A stretch of DNA of 64,000 nucleotides from Gnetum montanum (GCA_015680685.1 MNCI01006839.1:175880-239879); one strand, 5' to 3'. Counted from the stretch's first letter, positions 22,690-35,564 are shown. Program-made: numbers and translations. Notes: generated by a model from the sequence alone, not told the origin.

Positions 22690-25021
22690 TGGGCTAGAAT
22701 TTCATCCTACATTGATGAAGAAGGTGGTAATTAAGTTGAGGGTAGTGGGACATGTGCAAAAAGATGAGAAGGATAATGAGAAAATGGGGATTCCCTTCTT
22801 GAAGATTGGGCTCTATAATACTCAAGAGGGTAGCAGTGATGTTGGAATGAAGCATGACTAGAAGAGTCACATAGAGAAATGGATTGCTGAACATAGTATT
22901 CATACAAATATTGCTAATGGTAAAGGTACTATTGCCTTGGTAGTGGTATCCCCAATGAATATGGATGCTACCATTGATGGTACTACTCATAAGATTATGG
23001 TAGAAATCCACTCGAATAATAGGCTTGTTGTTAATGAAACTACCTAGGGTTGCCTTGAGGATAAGGTAATCTTTTGGGTGCTTACCTTCTAGCTAATCTA
23101 GGATTTAGAGTGTACACCCTAGACTCCTAAAAGTGTGACATAATGGAAAAAAATCCCTTAGGATGTTTGTATTAGAAGATGTTACACCCACCATCATCAT
23201 TTGTTTTAGTCTCCACAACCTCCTCTACTACAACAACCTTACCCTTATCCCTTTGGTGGGTACATTCAAATTCCTTCCTTCTCCTGTGATCATAATCACT
23301 ACTTTGCTCTTTGATTTCTTTGCTATTTTCAAAGAGTAGTTTGAAACCTTTCATCCAAAGAGTTCCACATTTTATCTACCTTGGTAGAAATTTTGAAGAT
23401 AGATGTTTAAATTGACAAGGTATTCTATTGTACCACCACATCAAGTGGTGCCTCCTCCTTATTGTCACAAAACTTGACCTCCCTTTTTCTAATGGAAGGA
23501 TCTCTCTACACTTTTTCTTTTTATCAACTCTACTTCTTATTTCATAACCTACTTTATCAACCTTTAAATTTGATGGGCTCTAAGTTTTAAAAGTCTACCT
23601 TGGGCATAAACCCCAAGAGTTCTCCTCATTTTTGTTTACAACCCATCTATGATATGGTGAAGTTGCTTCGTTTTAGAATACCCATGGCCAAGACATTGGT
23701 GCAAGATAGAATAGTAATTGCCCATGGCTGCATCCAAGGGTTCATGTGTTTCCTATTTTCAACCTTGGATCTGCTTTCTCAAGTTGGACACTCAGGAGTG
23801 CATTTGATACAAATCATTGAAGAGCTCAAGCATTGTACTCCATCTACAGATTGACTCTAGCTCTAAGGACTAATACCAACTTTTAGCTTCTTTAATGAGT
23901 GTTTTTGGGAACAATTTTGAACTTTTTACATTTTTTCTCCACATTCTATAAGGCACAGGCATCATGAAAGGCTTGAAGATGACTTTGTGGATTTGAGTTG
24001 TATCCCCCTTTGAACTTGGAGATATTGCTCATATCCAACCGCTTGATTATGCTATCTTTCACATGCCTTGTTGGAATTCTCACTACCTTTATGATGTTTA
24101 GCTTGTTCCAAGTTGCAAGCAAAGTCTTATCATGGTCATAGCCTCTGTGATGGCCATGATATCCATGATGTCCTCTATTATTCCTTCCTTCATGGTGGTG
24201 AACCTCCCTTGATTGACCACATCCCTGATCTTGACTAGTTTGGTGGGCCCTATGATCATCTCTATCTCATCAATCACCTCCATCATGGTCACACCCTCTG
24301 CAGCTTCAGTTAGAACTAGAGAAGAAAGAAGATGATGATGAAGGAGAAGAGGAAGGAGAACTAGCATCACCATGATGTTTGCCACTTCCTCTTCTATGGT
24401 CATAGCCATGGTCATCATTATGATGTCTATCCTCGTCCCTGCCATGACTCCTACCTTTGGATCCCCCATGATCGTGGAGCCCATTATTGCCTAATCCAAG
24501 ATTTTTTATAATGGACTATAAGTTTTGGTTTAAGCCCCCTTCATTAAAACCAAGGGTAGGAGAGTCAATGAATTGAGAACCCCTAAAAAAGGGATCCTCA
24601 CTGTCTTTTTGGCCTAACAGGAACAAGGGATTATTGAACTATTTTTTCTTCAAAGCTTCATAGCGCCTCTCTTGTTGTCAATCTCTTTTGTGTTGTGCCT
24701 CAGTGAGATGGTAATCCCTAGAGTCATGATCCTACACAACATATTCAACATGAAGCCCCTAGATGTCAAACTTCATAAGAGTTTGGTGTAGCATTGCAAG
24801 AAATAATCAATCAGGCGATACCACAATGTTGCCCTCCATATCCCTCCACTACATTTGTTCATCCTGATATAGGACAAAGGTGGATTTTGGCACATACTCA
24901 TCAGGATGAGTATATACCACTTTACATTGTTGGGCACTAGTTGATTTGATTGTTTATTACTTTACTGATTAGATGTATGCTCAAACTTTGATAGAGAATC
25001 ATCCTTGTGAGACAAATCCAT
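22690..25021 (-). pseudogene. G1 gag remnant
   Basis: Starts at an ATG at 25021 (MDLSHKDDSLSKFEHT) that is conserved in G2. A His/Asp/Arg-rich then Ser-rich tract follows at about 24470-24300 ('RHHNDDHGYDHRRGSGKHH'). After it come 'LDMSNISKFKGGYNSNPQSH' and 'LQAFHDACAL' at about 24030-23940, the usual Ty3 Gag entry motif. A degraded knuckle ('DGGCNIFxYKHPKG') lies at about 23190-23150. A Gln/Pro/His-rich spacer leads to the protease. Gag forms the particle that packages element RNA. The methionine-rich ORF at 24098-24484 is a shadow frame of the His-rich tract. Confidence 0.75.
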
Positions 25022-25155
25022 TTTAGATTTGAAGAAAATAACATTATGCTTTTAATATTATTATTATTACTAAGAATGATTGTGACTTGAAGGTTCATTT
25101 TAATGATATTGAATAATTTCCACTAAGTCCTAGATAGTGCACATAGCTAACTAAA

Positions 25156-25175
25156 GTCCCCAACAACAGCACCAA
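25156..25175 (-). other. G1 primer-binding site (tRNA-Asp type, decayed)
   Basis: Minus strand reads TTGGTGCTGTTGTTGGGGAC immediately after the LTR end. The plant tRNA-Asp(GUC) 3' end would pair with TGGCGCCGTTGCCGGGGA. All differences are C to T. Confidence 0.8.
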
Positions 25176-26029
25176 TGATGAGTAGTGAATATATCCTACG
25201 CCCAACCATATGAATCACTAGTGTGAACTTAGTGATTTGATCAAATTCCATAGACTTTAGGTTTCTAAGTACATTGGTTCTAGGAGGTGAATCTAACCAC
25301 TACAATTGTTGTCTTCCCAGTTTCACTTATAAAGTGCAAGTGTATGCTTAAGTGTAACTAACACATATGATTTTTATCATTTTGTCTTTTATGAATTAAG
25401 TCACCTAAGAACAAGAATAAGGTAATTAAATGCTTATTTAGTTTGATAACTAGCTTATCTTTAATCACCCTTAACATAAGCATTCATTCCCACTTTCTGT
25501 ACACATCCTAAACACTTTATAGTGCCACTGGGTTACCAAGCGTTAAGTGCTACTAGGATTACCAAGTGTTAAATGTATGCTTGAAGTGGTCATATTTATT
25601 TTTTCTATTTAATCAATATTAATTAATTACTTAGAAATACTAAAGTAAATTGGATGAATATTAAATGCATAAGGAAAAAATTAATCTATTCTAGGTGCTA
25701 CAAGGTTTGATCATAAAAGGTCATCTTTATTGCCATTCACACTGAGCTGCATACATCAATGCTCAAATAAAGATCCGTACACTTCTTTGAGTTCTACTGT
25801 GGGTACTTACAAAATTTTCTAACTTTCGAGGGGAAAAACTACAAAAGCTTTGCTACAACTACTAAAGCATTATCATAAATGCAGTAGGTAGGCACACATT
25901 TATAGGTGGAGATAATGTACCACGTCGATGAGTACACATCAACATGTTAAACTCTACATCAATGGGATCACGTTGATGGGGTCGCATCGATGGCATCCTG
26001 TCAACATGTTCCAACAATGTGACTCATTA
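25176..26029 (-). repeat. G1 5' LTR (854 bp)
   Basis: Bounded by TGATGAG at the PBS side and ACTCATTA at the outer side, i.e. TAATGAGT...CTCATCA on the sense strand (first TG decayed). The U3 portion (about 25915-26029) carries repeats of the form GAYCCCATYRAYG, followed on the sense strand by a TATA box (CTATAAAT, 25898-25905). It aligns with the G2 5' LTR at 38836-39710. Confidence 0.85.
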
Positions 26030-27057
26030 GTATTTCATGATGTCTCTTATCCCAAGTCCCTAATTAAGGAAGAACCAGAGCCTCAAGTTTGTTATGAGAG
26101 AACATATTGAGCTAACAATATGCCTAATACCACCCCAAGAGCATGTAATCACTTTTCAACTAAAAAGGTAGCAAACTCTATCCATCATCCAACCTTTATT
26201 CTATTTATAGTAAATTATAAAATTTTAAAAAAATTTGAAAGATAAAATTTCCTAAAACTTATGCCATAAAACAAGTTGAACCTCTAGCAATTTTACTCAT
26301 TGAAGCCTAAATGCTATGAAAGATATGTTTCCATAGACATTACCAAAGACTTTATAATAACAATAACAACTATTATGCATAAGTACTAGTAAAAATATAA
26401 TGTATGGCTCATAGTACCTATCAGCCAATACTTGTAGAAGAGAAAGCACATAACAACAATGTTAGTAACCTGTCACAATAAGAAACATGAAGATCAGACA
26501 ATCTCATAAATACCCATTTGAAACCAGTCCATGATCAAATTAAATTCAGCTTGTTGAGAAGAAGGAACAATTAAGGTAATCATTCCACTATCAAGAAATG
26601 ACTATTGTCCAAAATAATGTTTGAGTTGTTGACCATTCACATGTAAGTAATTAGAACTAACAAGCCTAGAAATGTCAATAACACCATTACCTAAGACCTT
26701 AATAACCCTGAAAAGTCCCTCCCATTTTGATAGTAGCTTCCTAGTAGAATTTCTAAGCCTCATATTAAATAATAAACCTAAATCACCTTCCAAGAATAAC
26801 TTGTTTGTAATCTTCTTGTCATGCCTCATTTTCATCTATTTCTTATACAAACATTACTGTAAGACTTGGAAATTCAATGTTGGAAAACTAAAAATCCTAG
26901 CATAAAATAGTTTAACCTTGAATCCTACAAGCCTTAAAAAAGAATTTTAAGCATCCTAAATGATCTAGTAGATCACTTACAGACTTAAAAATATGCAACG
27001 AGCATATTTAACAAAAATAGAAAAATAAAAATTGCAACATGCAGGACTTCAAAACAA
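26030..27057 (-). pseudogene. Fragment of an older gypsy element (G0), integrase C-terminus
   Basis: Flanks the G1 LTR. At 26835-26602 the minus strand reads 'EGDLGLLFNMRLRNSTRKLL', 'SKWEGLFRVIKVLGNGVIDI' and 'NYLHVNGQQLKHYF'. This is the GPY/F-type integrase C-terminal module (the SKWxGxFxVxxV...VNGQxLK pattern) of a different gypsy family from G1-G4. G1/G2 appear to have inserted into this older element. The same sequence flanks G2 at 39711-40740. Confidence 0.7.
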
Positions 27058-27377
27058 ATCATAAAAGCTCATCTTTATTACCATTCATAATGAGGTGCTT
27101 AGATACATTAATACTTTAATAAATATCTGTATACTTGTTTAACTCCTACTACAGGCACTCAAAAACTATTCTAGCTTTTAAGAGGAAAAATTGCATGAGC
27201 TTTACCACAACTATTGAAATATTGTCATAAATGTGGTAGGTAGAGACAAGGTGTGACATTGATGTGTAGACGTTAATGTGTCAAACCCTACATTAATTAG
27301 ATTATGTTGACAAGATCCTATTGATGGGGTCTCGTTGATGGCATCCCATTGACGCAACCCAATAATGTGACTCATCA
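27058..27377 (-). repeat. G2 3' LTR, truncated to its U3 side (320 bp)
   Basis: Sense-strand start TGATGAGTCACAT at 27377 follows the PPT. Similarity to the G2 5' LTR runs to 'ATCATAAAAGCTCATC' at 27058 (equivalent to 39369) and stops. The remaining 533 bp of LTR (equivalent to 38836-39368) are absent. The break is the junction of the large duplication (see findings). Confidence 0.85.
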
Positions 27378-27391
27378 TACTCCCACAACTA
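27378..27391 (-). other. G2 polypurine tract
   Basis: Minus strand reads TAGTTGTGGGAGTA directly before the LTR. G3 has AGTTGTGGGGATA (43201-43213) and G4 has AATCTTGGGGGTA at the same position. The PPT primes plus-strand synthesis. Confidence 0.6.
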
Positions 27392-27539
27392 AATGAAAAC
27401 TAGTGCTTGAGTTCTTTATAAAATTTTGGAAAGGTATGGGATTATTGAGTGCCCAACTATAAACACAAAAAACAAACACAATAGAAATTGAGTGCCCAAG
27501 TGTATGAATTTACAATTATTATAGAAATTTTGGTGTTCA

Positions 27540-30467
27540 AGACAACAAAATTGAACACCACGATAAAAATTACAACCACAACTCCTTAGGTGGTTGGAAG
27601 ATGATGAAGAAAATTATTTGGTTCTAGGAAGTTTTGAGGTTTCAAAGGGCCTTCTCCTACTTTGATTGCATGTAGTAGTTGAGATGGTTATTATGGTTAT
27701 CCAGATGCAACTGCAACTTCTGGTAGAAGATGGAATGCATTCAACAATGTTTTCATCTTTTCCTCCCTACTCCAGGGATCATTCATAGTCCACATTGCTT
27801 TACCAATGTGGATTGAAATGGGAATATTCCATAGACAGGGCATTATCAAGAACAACTCCTTCACCTTGATTAACTAGGTAGTGAACTATTTGCATTCAAT
27901 GCCAAATGCCCTGAGTGCATTCTGCAGCTCTTGGTAGTCATTCATTTTTTTGGCTAGGTTCTTAGTAGTTGATCTTTGATTAGTGAACTTCGCCTTCAAA
28001 ACCCCAAGTTCCACATTTTCAACCTTAATATTTTGCTTGGTATCTTTATGGTGCTTGAACTCTACCTTGTACAACATGTATGAGTTGGTCACCTACTTCT
28101 CCAATTCTAACTATAGCCTTCTGGCAGTTAGCATTGCCAAGTTTACATATTGGAGGTTGGCAAGCTTCATATAGTTAGTTATTTTCTCAATTTGTAGCTC
28201 CTTCATGCCAATTTCAGCCTTGTTGTATGCATTCAGCCCATCAAAGATAGGCTACCAAACATCACCTCCTTGCTTGAGTTGTTGGAGGGTCTCATTGACT
28301 TTATCCTTTGCCAATTGGATGTGCTTCTTAGTGATTTCTTTTTGCAATCCCATCTGCTCCCTGTAGTGATTTATTAACCCTTTTGAACTCAAGGGCCTCA
28401 TTCTTCCAGGTAGTAATTTCAATTATAGAGTTTTCGTGCAAGGCACAAACTTCCTCCATTGAGGGGTTTTTCTTTTCTAGTTGTTAATCTCTTTAGTTTA
28501 GTGTTCACCTTGGCAACCTACTCCTACTATTGATGGATGAAATTAGAGATCTATTATTTCTATGCATCAACATTTCATAGGCAATGATTTTTTGGAGTTA
28601 GGGCTTCATTCTCCCAACGAGTCTAGACTAAGTCCTTTTCAATATTGTGTGTCATGGCATCAGCCAAGGACTAGTCAAAGATTGCCACCTCCTTTGTGTA
28701 CTCAACCTCTTTTAGTTTGGCTTGAATTTTCTAAAAAGCTTCATCCCACATGATTGCTTGGTTGAGTAGCACAAGATCAATGAGGTGGGCTCTTAGTTCA
28801 ACAACTTCCATAGCCAAGCATTGGTTCTTAGTCTTGGTTGTTTTAATTTTTTTCTACGTAATGATGCATTTGTCCCTTTCCTTGAGTAGCTCTGACTAGG
28901 TTGTAGTGATGGTATCTGGATGATCAAAGACATCCAGAATTGATTGCTTGGTTCTCACCAATTAGTGCAAAAATTCCTCATGTTGGGCTATGCTAAATCT
29001 CCTAATAAAAACTCCTAAGGACATATGCACATATCTAAGTGCAAAAATGTCTTGTACAAACATCATAGATGCATTGAGTGCTTCAACCACTCTATTAGCA
29101 ACTACTTCAGCCATCGTCTCCTAACCTTGGTGCTTCATCACTAGGAGAATTGCCTTCTCATCCACTACCAAATGCACTAAAAAGGTAGCAACATTCCTAG
29201 AGATGTCTAAGAATTACTATTTTTGTGAGAGGGACATCGTTACCTCTTGGAAACTTGGATTCAACCTTGCAAGACCTACATGCGTTGGGTAGAGAAAATT
29301 AACGCTCCACCTTCCATTTGACTTATGGTTTGAGCCACTTCATTGAGGTGGCTCATGGCTAGTTTGTACATAGATGGATCACCACCACTCATTCCTACTT
29401 GCTACTACTAATATTGCAATAGCTACTCTTTGAGTTCATGCATGCATTTAATGGAACCATGGGTCTTCGATGTTATCTCATGAGTGGGTGGTGAAGGTGG
29501 TGGTTGTTGATCCTCTTCTTGGATCACCTTCACAGGCACCTTATCCTTCATCATTTCTACCCAAGAAGTGGTTGGAGCACATCAGATTGTGTCATTCATG
29601 TAGTGGGATATGCCTCACCTCTTGCAAAATTTTCTAATGAGGCATGGAAATGAGAGTGCCTTTTGTCCATGATTGTTCTCCTTAAAGCACTTCTCTATTT
29701 CAAGATAGATCAATTGTGGAAGGTTGATGAAGAATCTAGCACTTAGAGTAGTGCATGCATAGGTGAAGAAGGTGGTGATTTTGCTAGGCCTCATTGTTAG
29801 ATTGAGGTGAAAGGTCACAATTTTGAAATATGCTCATCCCACTGTAGTGAGTGCACTAAACTCCTTAAGGTCCACTCCATAGCACTGCTATGTCCATTAT
29901 TTCTTAATGCTTGGATCTACTTGTGTTGGAATTTCTACAAGAGTGGCCCCAATTTTAGGTAACCCAAGGACCTCAGAGATTTCTTTAAATGAGTAAGACA
30001 TAGAGATCTCCTTGATTTTGATCATGGAACTAGCCTACCTATTATTATAGAAAAGGTATGTCTCTTTGATGTACCACTCCTTGTTGGAAGTGATGATGAG
30101 ATACATGGGAGAGTTTTGCAATTAAGTCTTGACTTTTGGATGAGTAAAATCCAAGAAGGGTCCAAAGTTTAGCTCTTGAAGCACATTTGTAGACCTCCTT
30201 CGATTTGATTTGCTTGAGGTAAGCATCTGTTAGGGTGACCTCAATGTTTAGTCTTGGCCTTGATGCCTCATTTGGGTGTGATTGTTCTATCACAGTCGCT
30301 TCTTCAGGAATCTGTTTGACAAATTCTACTTTGGGCTCCTCCCGAAGAGGTCCCATTACATGGGTTTCTATTATCTACTTCTAGGGCTATTCTTGGCCCA
30401 TTCTTGGCCATTTGTCCCTTGGTTGGGATGATCCTCCCTCCTGGATGTGCTTTTCTTTTGGTGCCAT
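27540..30467 (-). pseudogene. G2 ORF3: putative plant transposon protein domain plus long coiled coil
   Basis: Starts at an ATG at 30467 with a basic Gln/Gly/Ser N-terminus ('APKEKHIQEGGSSQPRDKW'). Next are 'GPLREEPKVEFVKQIPEE' and 'VTLTDAYLKQIKSKEV'. At 29830-29620 comes 'TTFFTYACTTLSARFFINLP', then 'QLIYLEIEKCFKENNHGQKA' and 'LSFPCLIRKFCKR'. This block matches the pattern of the 'putative plant transposon protein' domain (helical, ending in fPxLIxxLCxxxGv) found in env-position ORFs of Athila-type elements. A long charged helical part follows ('YKVEFKHHKDTKQNIKVENV', 'KKMNDYQELQNALRAFGIEC'). The C-terminal block 'IPISIHIGKAMWT' to 'HLLPEVAVASG' is shared with G4. No membrane segment is visible. 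The family assignment is from memory; stops are frequent. Confidence 0.65.
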
Positions 30468-30767
30468 CTAGGGTCACAACATAACCAAGAATTAGTATAT
30501 GATGTGTAACTTATAATGTTTAGGTACCTTATTTCATTATGCAGTTACACTTTGACTAAGTTTTGATCATGGAAAATTGATTATTTTAATATTATTTTAA
30601 TGTTATTTAACTTAGATGATCATTGGAGTTTGTTGGAAGAGTTTAACTTCTTCAAATTGATGTTTCTATGTTAGTTTATTAGTTAAACCTTTGTAGGAGT
30701 TTGAAAAATTTTGAAAATTTTTTAGTTAAAAACCTAAGATTTGTGGACCCCACAATAAAGAGCTTAC
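30468..30767 (-). other. Candidate leader intron of G2 ORF3 (300 nt)
   Basis: Sense-strand donor CTGAAG^GTAAGCTC at 30767; acceptor CCCTAG^ATGG at 30468, abutting the ORF3 ATG. The intervening sequence is AT-rich. Donor and acceptor sit at the same relative places in G4 (56152-56465). Confidence 0.55.
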
Positions 30768-30904
30768 CTTCAGTAGCTACAAGATTGAAGAACAGAGTTA
30801 ATTAGACAATCAGTTTGGAAGTTATGACTCTTGGAAGGTTCTGGGATCTCAAAAATTCAATAACTCCCCTCTCTTTTGAGCTCAAATGTGAAAAATGGCA
30901 AAGT

Positions 30905-31000
30905 GTAGCCATGTATTTATAGAATTTTTATGCTATGTCAATGGGGCCTCATTTATACAGTGGCTTCATAGATGGGATCTTGTTGACAGAGCCTATAGAG
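30905..31000 (-). promoter_or_regulatory. Internal U3-like promoter of G2 ORF3
   Basis: On the sense strand, repeats including 'GATCCCATCTATG' and 'GAGGCCCCATTGACATAG' (30935-30995) are followed by a TATA box 'TCTATAAATACATGG' (about 30910-30923). A transcribed-looking leader of about 140 nt then leads to the donor at 30767. The repeats resemble those upstream of the LTR TATA box. G4 has the same arrangement. Confidence 0.55.
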
Positions 31001-32430
31001 AAAATTTTTGACATTGAAAATTTTGAAAAATAAAAGGATTTAGAGCATGAACTTGGGATCCTCAAAGAGATAAAAAAATTATGAACATGATGAAATGCTT
31101 GAAGAGGGCTTCAATGATGCACAAAAATGAGTTTCTAATTGAAGAATGAATTTTATAGAAGAAGTGCCACTATGAAGTGCATAGTTGGATGCAATTGATG
31201 GGGAGTGTGAAAAGATTTGGTTGCAAAACTAAGGATAAGGAACTTAACTAGCCTAACTAAGAGAATGCAAGTGAGTCCTCCCCATAGTAGGCTCACACCC
31301 TTTTTTCCCTTACATATCCTCAAACTAAGGAGTCCATGGGCTCAATGGTTGATTAATGATTATGGAAAGTTATGGACTTAATCCCAAAAGAATCTACTTA
31401 AGAATTTTGATATATCAAACTAAGATAGTGAACAAGACATGGAAAACTAGTAGCGATGTGAAAATGATTGGCATTAGTGGATAATGAGGAGAGTTGAATG
31501 GAGTTCCAAATCATGATCACATGAAGTCCCTTGTGGATTTTATGGTTAAACAATCCAATAAAGTCCATAATTAGTTCAAATCAAAACCAACCTCTTCTAG
31601 TGACTTTGAATCAATACTCTAAGATAAGTTCACCCCCTCAAGACACAAGAATGCTCCCACAAATTAATCACTATTCCTAAAATAGAAGAAAATAAAATCA
31701 GGAAGTGAGAAGCCTTAGTTATAGGGGAACTTCAGGCATGGGTAACATGTCTTTCTAGTCCCATAACTAGTGCTGGCAGTCCATTATTGAATCTAAGGGA
31801 TGTGCTTTGAATTTCCATAATTTTTTTTGGATTTTATGTTCTTATGGATTTTTGGATGGGAACCATACCATGCAAAGACTTGGCTTCCTGTTATTGGTCG
31901 ACAATAGAAAGGTAAGAAATCCATGAAAACATTTCATGCACTCAAGAGGATAGGTAAGTACAAAAGTGTCAAATCCCATTTGAAGTCACACCCTTATCAA
32001 TCCATTTAATCCTTCCCAAGTTTAGAAATTACCAAGGTTAAAAGTTCGTTAAAGTTCCATTAAAGAAAGGGGCCTCATATTTCTAAGACAAGGAACACCA
32101 TAGAGTTTTGTGGATGGGTGGATGATGTGAACTCAATGCCCATTCCATGAAAAAGAAACCATGTCTTAGTTATCAATACCAAAATTTAAAGATGTAATCC
32201 ATACATTAGCAATCAAAAGCATTAAGTACAAATTGCCATTAGCAAACAGCTGCAACATCACTGTGTCCTATGAGCAATAAAGAAAAACAAAGCATAACAT
32301 TAGAAAACATAAGAAAAACATATACCAAAATAAAGTAAAATACAGAAAATTTGTAAAATATGTAATAAAGAGAAAAATGCACGAACGATGTTGTAAAACA
32401 AAAAGGTGTAAAACAAAAAAGTGTAAAAAA
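31001..32430 (-). other. Non-coding spacer between integrase and internal promoter (G2)
   Basis: No domain seen. It is aligned in part with G1 (18.75-19.45), G3 (43.9-45.2) and G4 (54.5-55.9), with shared blocks such as 'AGTGCATGAATGTTTTCATGG'-like text and 'GTGGGTCCTCCCCATAGTAGGC'. It ends with the A-rich tandem repeat near 32395. Confidence 0.55.
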
Positions 32431-32439
32431 TTGAGTTAC

Positions 32440-33860
32440 TTTGATTGATTAGCATGGACAGCCATTTCCCCCATGACTAAGTTGAAAGGAGGAGATATGA
32501 AATGTTACACGAGGTTGTCCATCAGAGGAGGTGTTGCTAGAATTTGCTCTCTTGGACTCATGGAAAGATTTAATTTATTGTGTATTGACCAACTATTTCT
32601 TGTTTGGGCCTTTACGTTTATAGATCAACATGATCCCAAAAAGAAAGGTTTTATAAATTATGTAAGGCCCTTCCCACAATGTTTGGAACTTAGTTTTTCT
32701 GGTACATGATTGAGGTTCTAGTAAAGGACCTTGTCTCCTAGTTGAAATTTGACTTTCCTTATTTTGAGATCATTGCATTGTTTGTTGAATGCTTTGTGCA
32801 CTTCATTCAAGGATAGGGCCACCAATCAATTTTTATCTAGCATGTTAAGATTGATCAATTTCTCTTTCTGTGCTAGACTAAGGTTAAGGTCAAGGTCATA
32901 GGCCATTGAAAGTATACAAAGATTAGGTTGAATAGGAAGAGTTGTGAGTTTTTTGTACACTAGCTCATAGGGGGAATAGCTTATAGGGAGTTTCCATGTT
33001 TAGCAGTAGGCCCAAAGGACAACATTAATTTTAGTGCTCCAGTCTCTCCTATATTTGCTAATTGTTCTAGTTAAGATCTTAGTGATCTCCCTATTTGTAA
33101 CCTTAGTTTGACCATTGGCTTAGGGGTGGTAAGGTGTTGTTAATGTATGTTCTACCCCCAAGCATTGCATGAGTTTTTGAAAGGTGGTACTTGTAAAGTG
33201 AGTACCATTATTAGAAATTAGTGCATGTGACACCCAAAACCTATTTGCAACATTTTGTTGTACAAACCAAGTAGTTGTAGAGGGTGCATAGTCGATGAAG
33301 GTTGTTTCTTATACTCATTTCATAAAATAGTTAATAGCAAATATGATGTATGCCTTTCCATTTGACATGGGTGTGATGGTACCCATGAATTCAATGTCCC
33401 ATATGTCGAATGGTTCTAATGCTTGGATCCACTACTGAGGTTCCTCCATATGAGCGATCATCCTACCATCACGTTGGTAGTGTTCACAAGAGCAGATGAA
33501 TTGGTGAGTATCCCTAAAGAGTGTTGGCCAATAATACCCTACCATCAAGATCTCAACGACCATGCGTCTCCTAACATAGTGGCCCCCATAAGGATCCTCA
33601 TGAGCATCATGGAGAATGTGCAGTTGATTAGCATCAAGAACACACCAATGAACTAGACCATCAGCGCACACCTTGTAAAGATGCTCATTAATCTCCATGA
33701 AGCATTTGGCTTGATGAAAAAACTATTGTTTCTTCCTATGGTTCAACTCTTATGGCATCTCTTGAGTGAGAAGATAAGTGAGGATTCCATTGTACCGGTT
33801 AGGTTTAGCTAACACTTGTTCATTTATAGGACCAACAAAGAGGAGTTCATCAGGAAATTG
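32440..33860 (-). pseudogene. G2 integrase
   Basis: HHCC zinc-binding module at 33698-33432: 'HDAHEDPYGGHYVRRRMVVE', 'YYWPTLFRDTHQFICSCEHY'. Core: 'WDIEFMGTITPMSNGKAYII' (Asp replaced by Glu), 'HALISNNGTHFTSTTF' (Asp lost), 'NGQTKVTNREITKILTRTIS' (Glu kept). C-terminal part: 'LNEVHKAFNKQCNDLKIRKV' and 'KVKFQLGDKVLY'. A TAG interrupts 'EEPQxWIQALEPF', at the same codon as in G1 and G4. Confidence 0.85.
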
Positions 33861-33869
33861 ATCAAACAA

Positions 33870-35560
33870 TGGGCTCTCCTCCTCTTTGTTGTTCCATCTT
33901 AACCAAGACAAGTGGTTTTCAATCACATTCTTAATTTCCTTTCAATCTACCATCATGCAATAAAATTCTTACAAGATCACAAGCCATTGTATGACACAGG
34001 AGCTCACCATCGATTTGTTCATCAGGAACTGGATTGCACTATGGTCTGTGTGCATGAACACCTTGTACACATGCACATAGTGCTTGAATTTTTCCAAGCC
34101 ATACACCACCGTCATCAATTCCTTCTCTATTGTGATGTAGTTTAACTATGCACACACAATGCTTTGGCTCATACAATGGATGTAGTAAAGACGTTTTTTA
34201 TTATTCAACTATGTGAGCACAGCTCCCAAAGCATAATTTGATGCATCCGTCATGATGTGAAATGGTATGAACTATTTAGGTGCTTGTACAATTAGAGTTT
34301 CTACAAGCTTCTACTTGAGTTGTTGGAATACTTTCTAGCATTTCTTAGTCCAGATAAATGAAGCATCCTTCTTTGTCAACTCTACTAATGATTTGATGAT
34401 CTTAGAGATATTCTCTATGAAGCACCAATAGTAGCCAGTGTGACCAAGGAATGAATGGACATCATTGACAGTTTTTGGTTCGCAAGTAATTCCTTAGATT
34501 ACCCTTATTTTCTTTGAGTCCACCTCAATCCATGCTTGTGATATTCTAAGCCCCAAACTAATGCCCTCTAGGACCATCAGGTGGCTTTTCTACCAGTTGA
34601 GCTAAAGGTTAGTCTCCACCAACCTTTTTAGCACTTTCTCAAGGTAGTCCAAGGCTTGCTCAAATGTAGTGCCAGAGGTGGAGAAGTCATCTATGGAGAC
34701 TTCCACCCCACTACCAAATTGATATTGAAAGATGCTTAGGACAAGGCATTGAAAGGTTGCAAGGACATTGCACAAACCAAAGGACATCTTTTCGTATGCA
34801 AAATTTCCCCTAGAACTCATAAATGTTGTTTTGGCCTAAGCCCTGGGTGCAATCTGAATTTGGTTATACCCACTATAACCATCCAGAAAACTATAGTAGT
34901 AATTCTTAGAGATGGTATCCAACACCTAGTCCACAAATGGCAATGAAAAATGATTTTTGTAAGTTACCATGTTCAACAACTTGAAGTCAATACAAACCAT
35001 CCACCTACCACCTTTCTTTGGTACTATTACATGTGGACTAAGCCACTCACTATCTATAATGGGATAGATGAACCCTACCTTGAGAAGTTGTTCAATCTCC
35101 TCCTTGACGATTTGCTTTAGTTTGGGGTTCAATCACCACTATGGTTACCTCTTTGACTTTATGGAAGGATCTATATAGATGCAGTGATGGCATATCCTAG
35201 GATCAATCCCAATGAGTTCAGGATATGACGAAGCAAAGGTTGTTAGCCATTTTCTAACCACCTTCAATAGCTTCTTTTTTTGATCAGGAGAAAGATTTGC
35301 ATTGATTATCACCCACTTTCCATTATTTAGAAAAACATATTCCATGCCAGCATATAGGGTTTTCAACTCTAGGAGCTCATGTTTAAAATTTTCAGGGATT
35401 TTCAACTCTCCCCAATTAGCATCATCAGGTTCATTATCAAAGAGTTGGTAATGAACTTGCTCCAATTCATCCATGCCTTTAACATAAGCACTTTTCAATC
35501 TTTCAGTTTGTTCCATGCAAATTTTTGAGCTACTATCAAGATTATCTATCAACAATTGGG
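33870..35560 (-). pseudogene. G2 reverse transcriptase-RNase H
   Basis: Opens with a pre-RT linker (35555-35145) containing 'PENFKHELLELKTLYAGMEY' and 'INANLSPDQKKKLLKVVRK'. The RT fingers follow: 'IEQLLKVGFIYPIIDSEWLS', 'PHVIVPKKGGRWMVCIDFK'. Then come 'SRGNFAYEKMSFGLCNVLAT' and the active-site region 'VEVSIDDFSTSGTTF' (the usual [FV][MV]DD box altered). RNase H is recognisable by 'MTDASNYALGAVL', 'LNYITIEKELMTVVYGLEKF' and 'FMHTDHSAIQFLMNKSMV'. Several TAG/TAA stops fall at Gln codons. Confidence 0.85.
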
Positions 35561-35564
35561 TGCC

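Larger units (their letters stand above)
18750..26029 (-). mobile_element. Gypsy copy G1 (LTR retrotransposon, 3'-truncated)
   Basis: Minus-strand Ty3/gypsy element: 5' LTR 25176-26029, PBS 25156-25175, gag, protease, RT, partial RNase H and integrase, ending at about 18750. ORF3 and the 3' LTR present in G2 are missing. It is colinear with G2 (31.77-39.71) at roughly 85-88% identity, judged by eye. Internal losses relative to G2 are about 430 bp at the single N (20574, RNase H) and about 315 bp at 19698 (integrase C-terminus). Confidence 0.85.

Noticed and set aside
24098-24484. Methionine/isoleucine-rich minus-strand ORF of 128 codons (and its G2 counterpart 37838-38143)
   Set aside because: It is an out-of-frame reading of the His/Asp-rich gag tract; the gag frame aligns between copies and this one does not add a domain.
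29615-29818. Separate small gene on the minus strand
   Set aside because: Aligned with G4 57145-57320, so it is an open piece of ORF3 rather than an independent gene.
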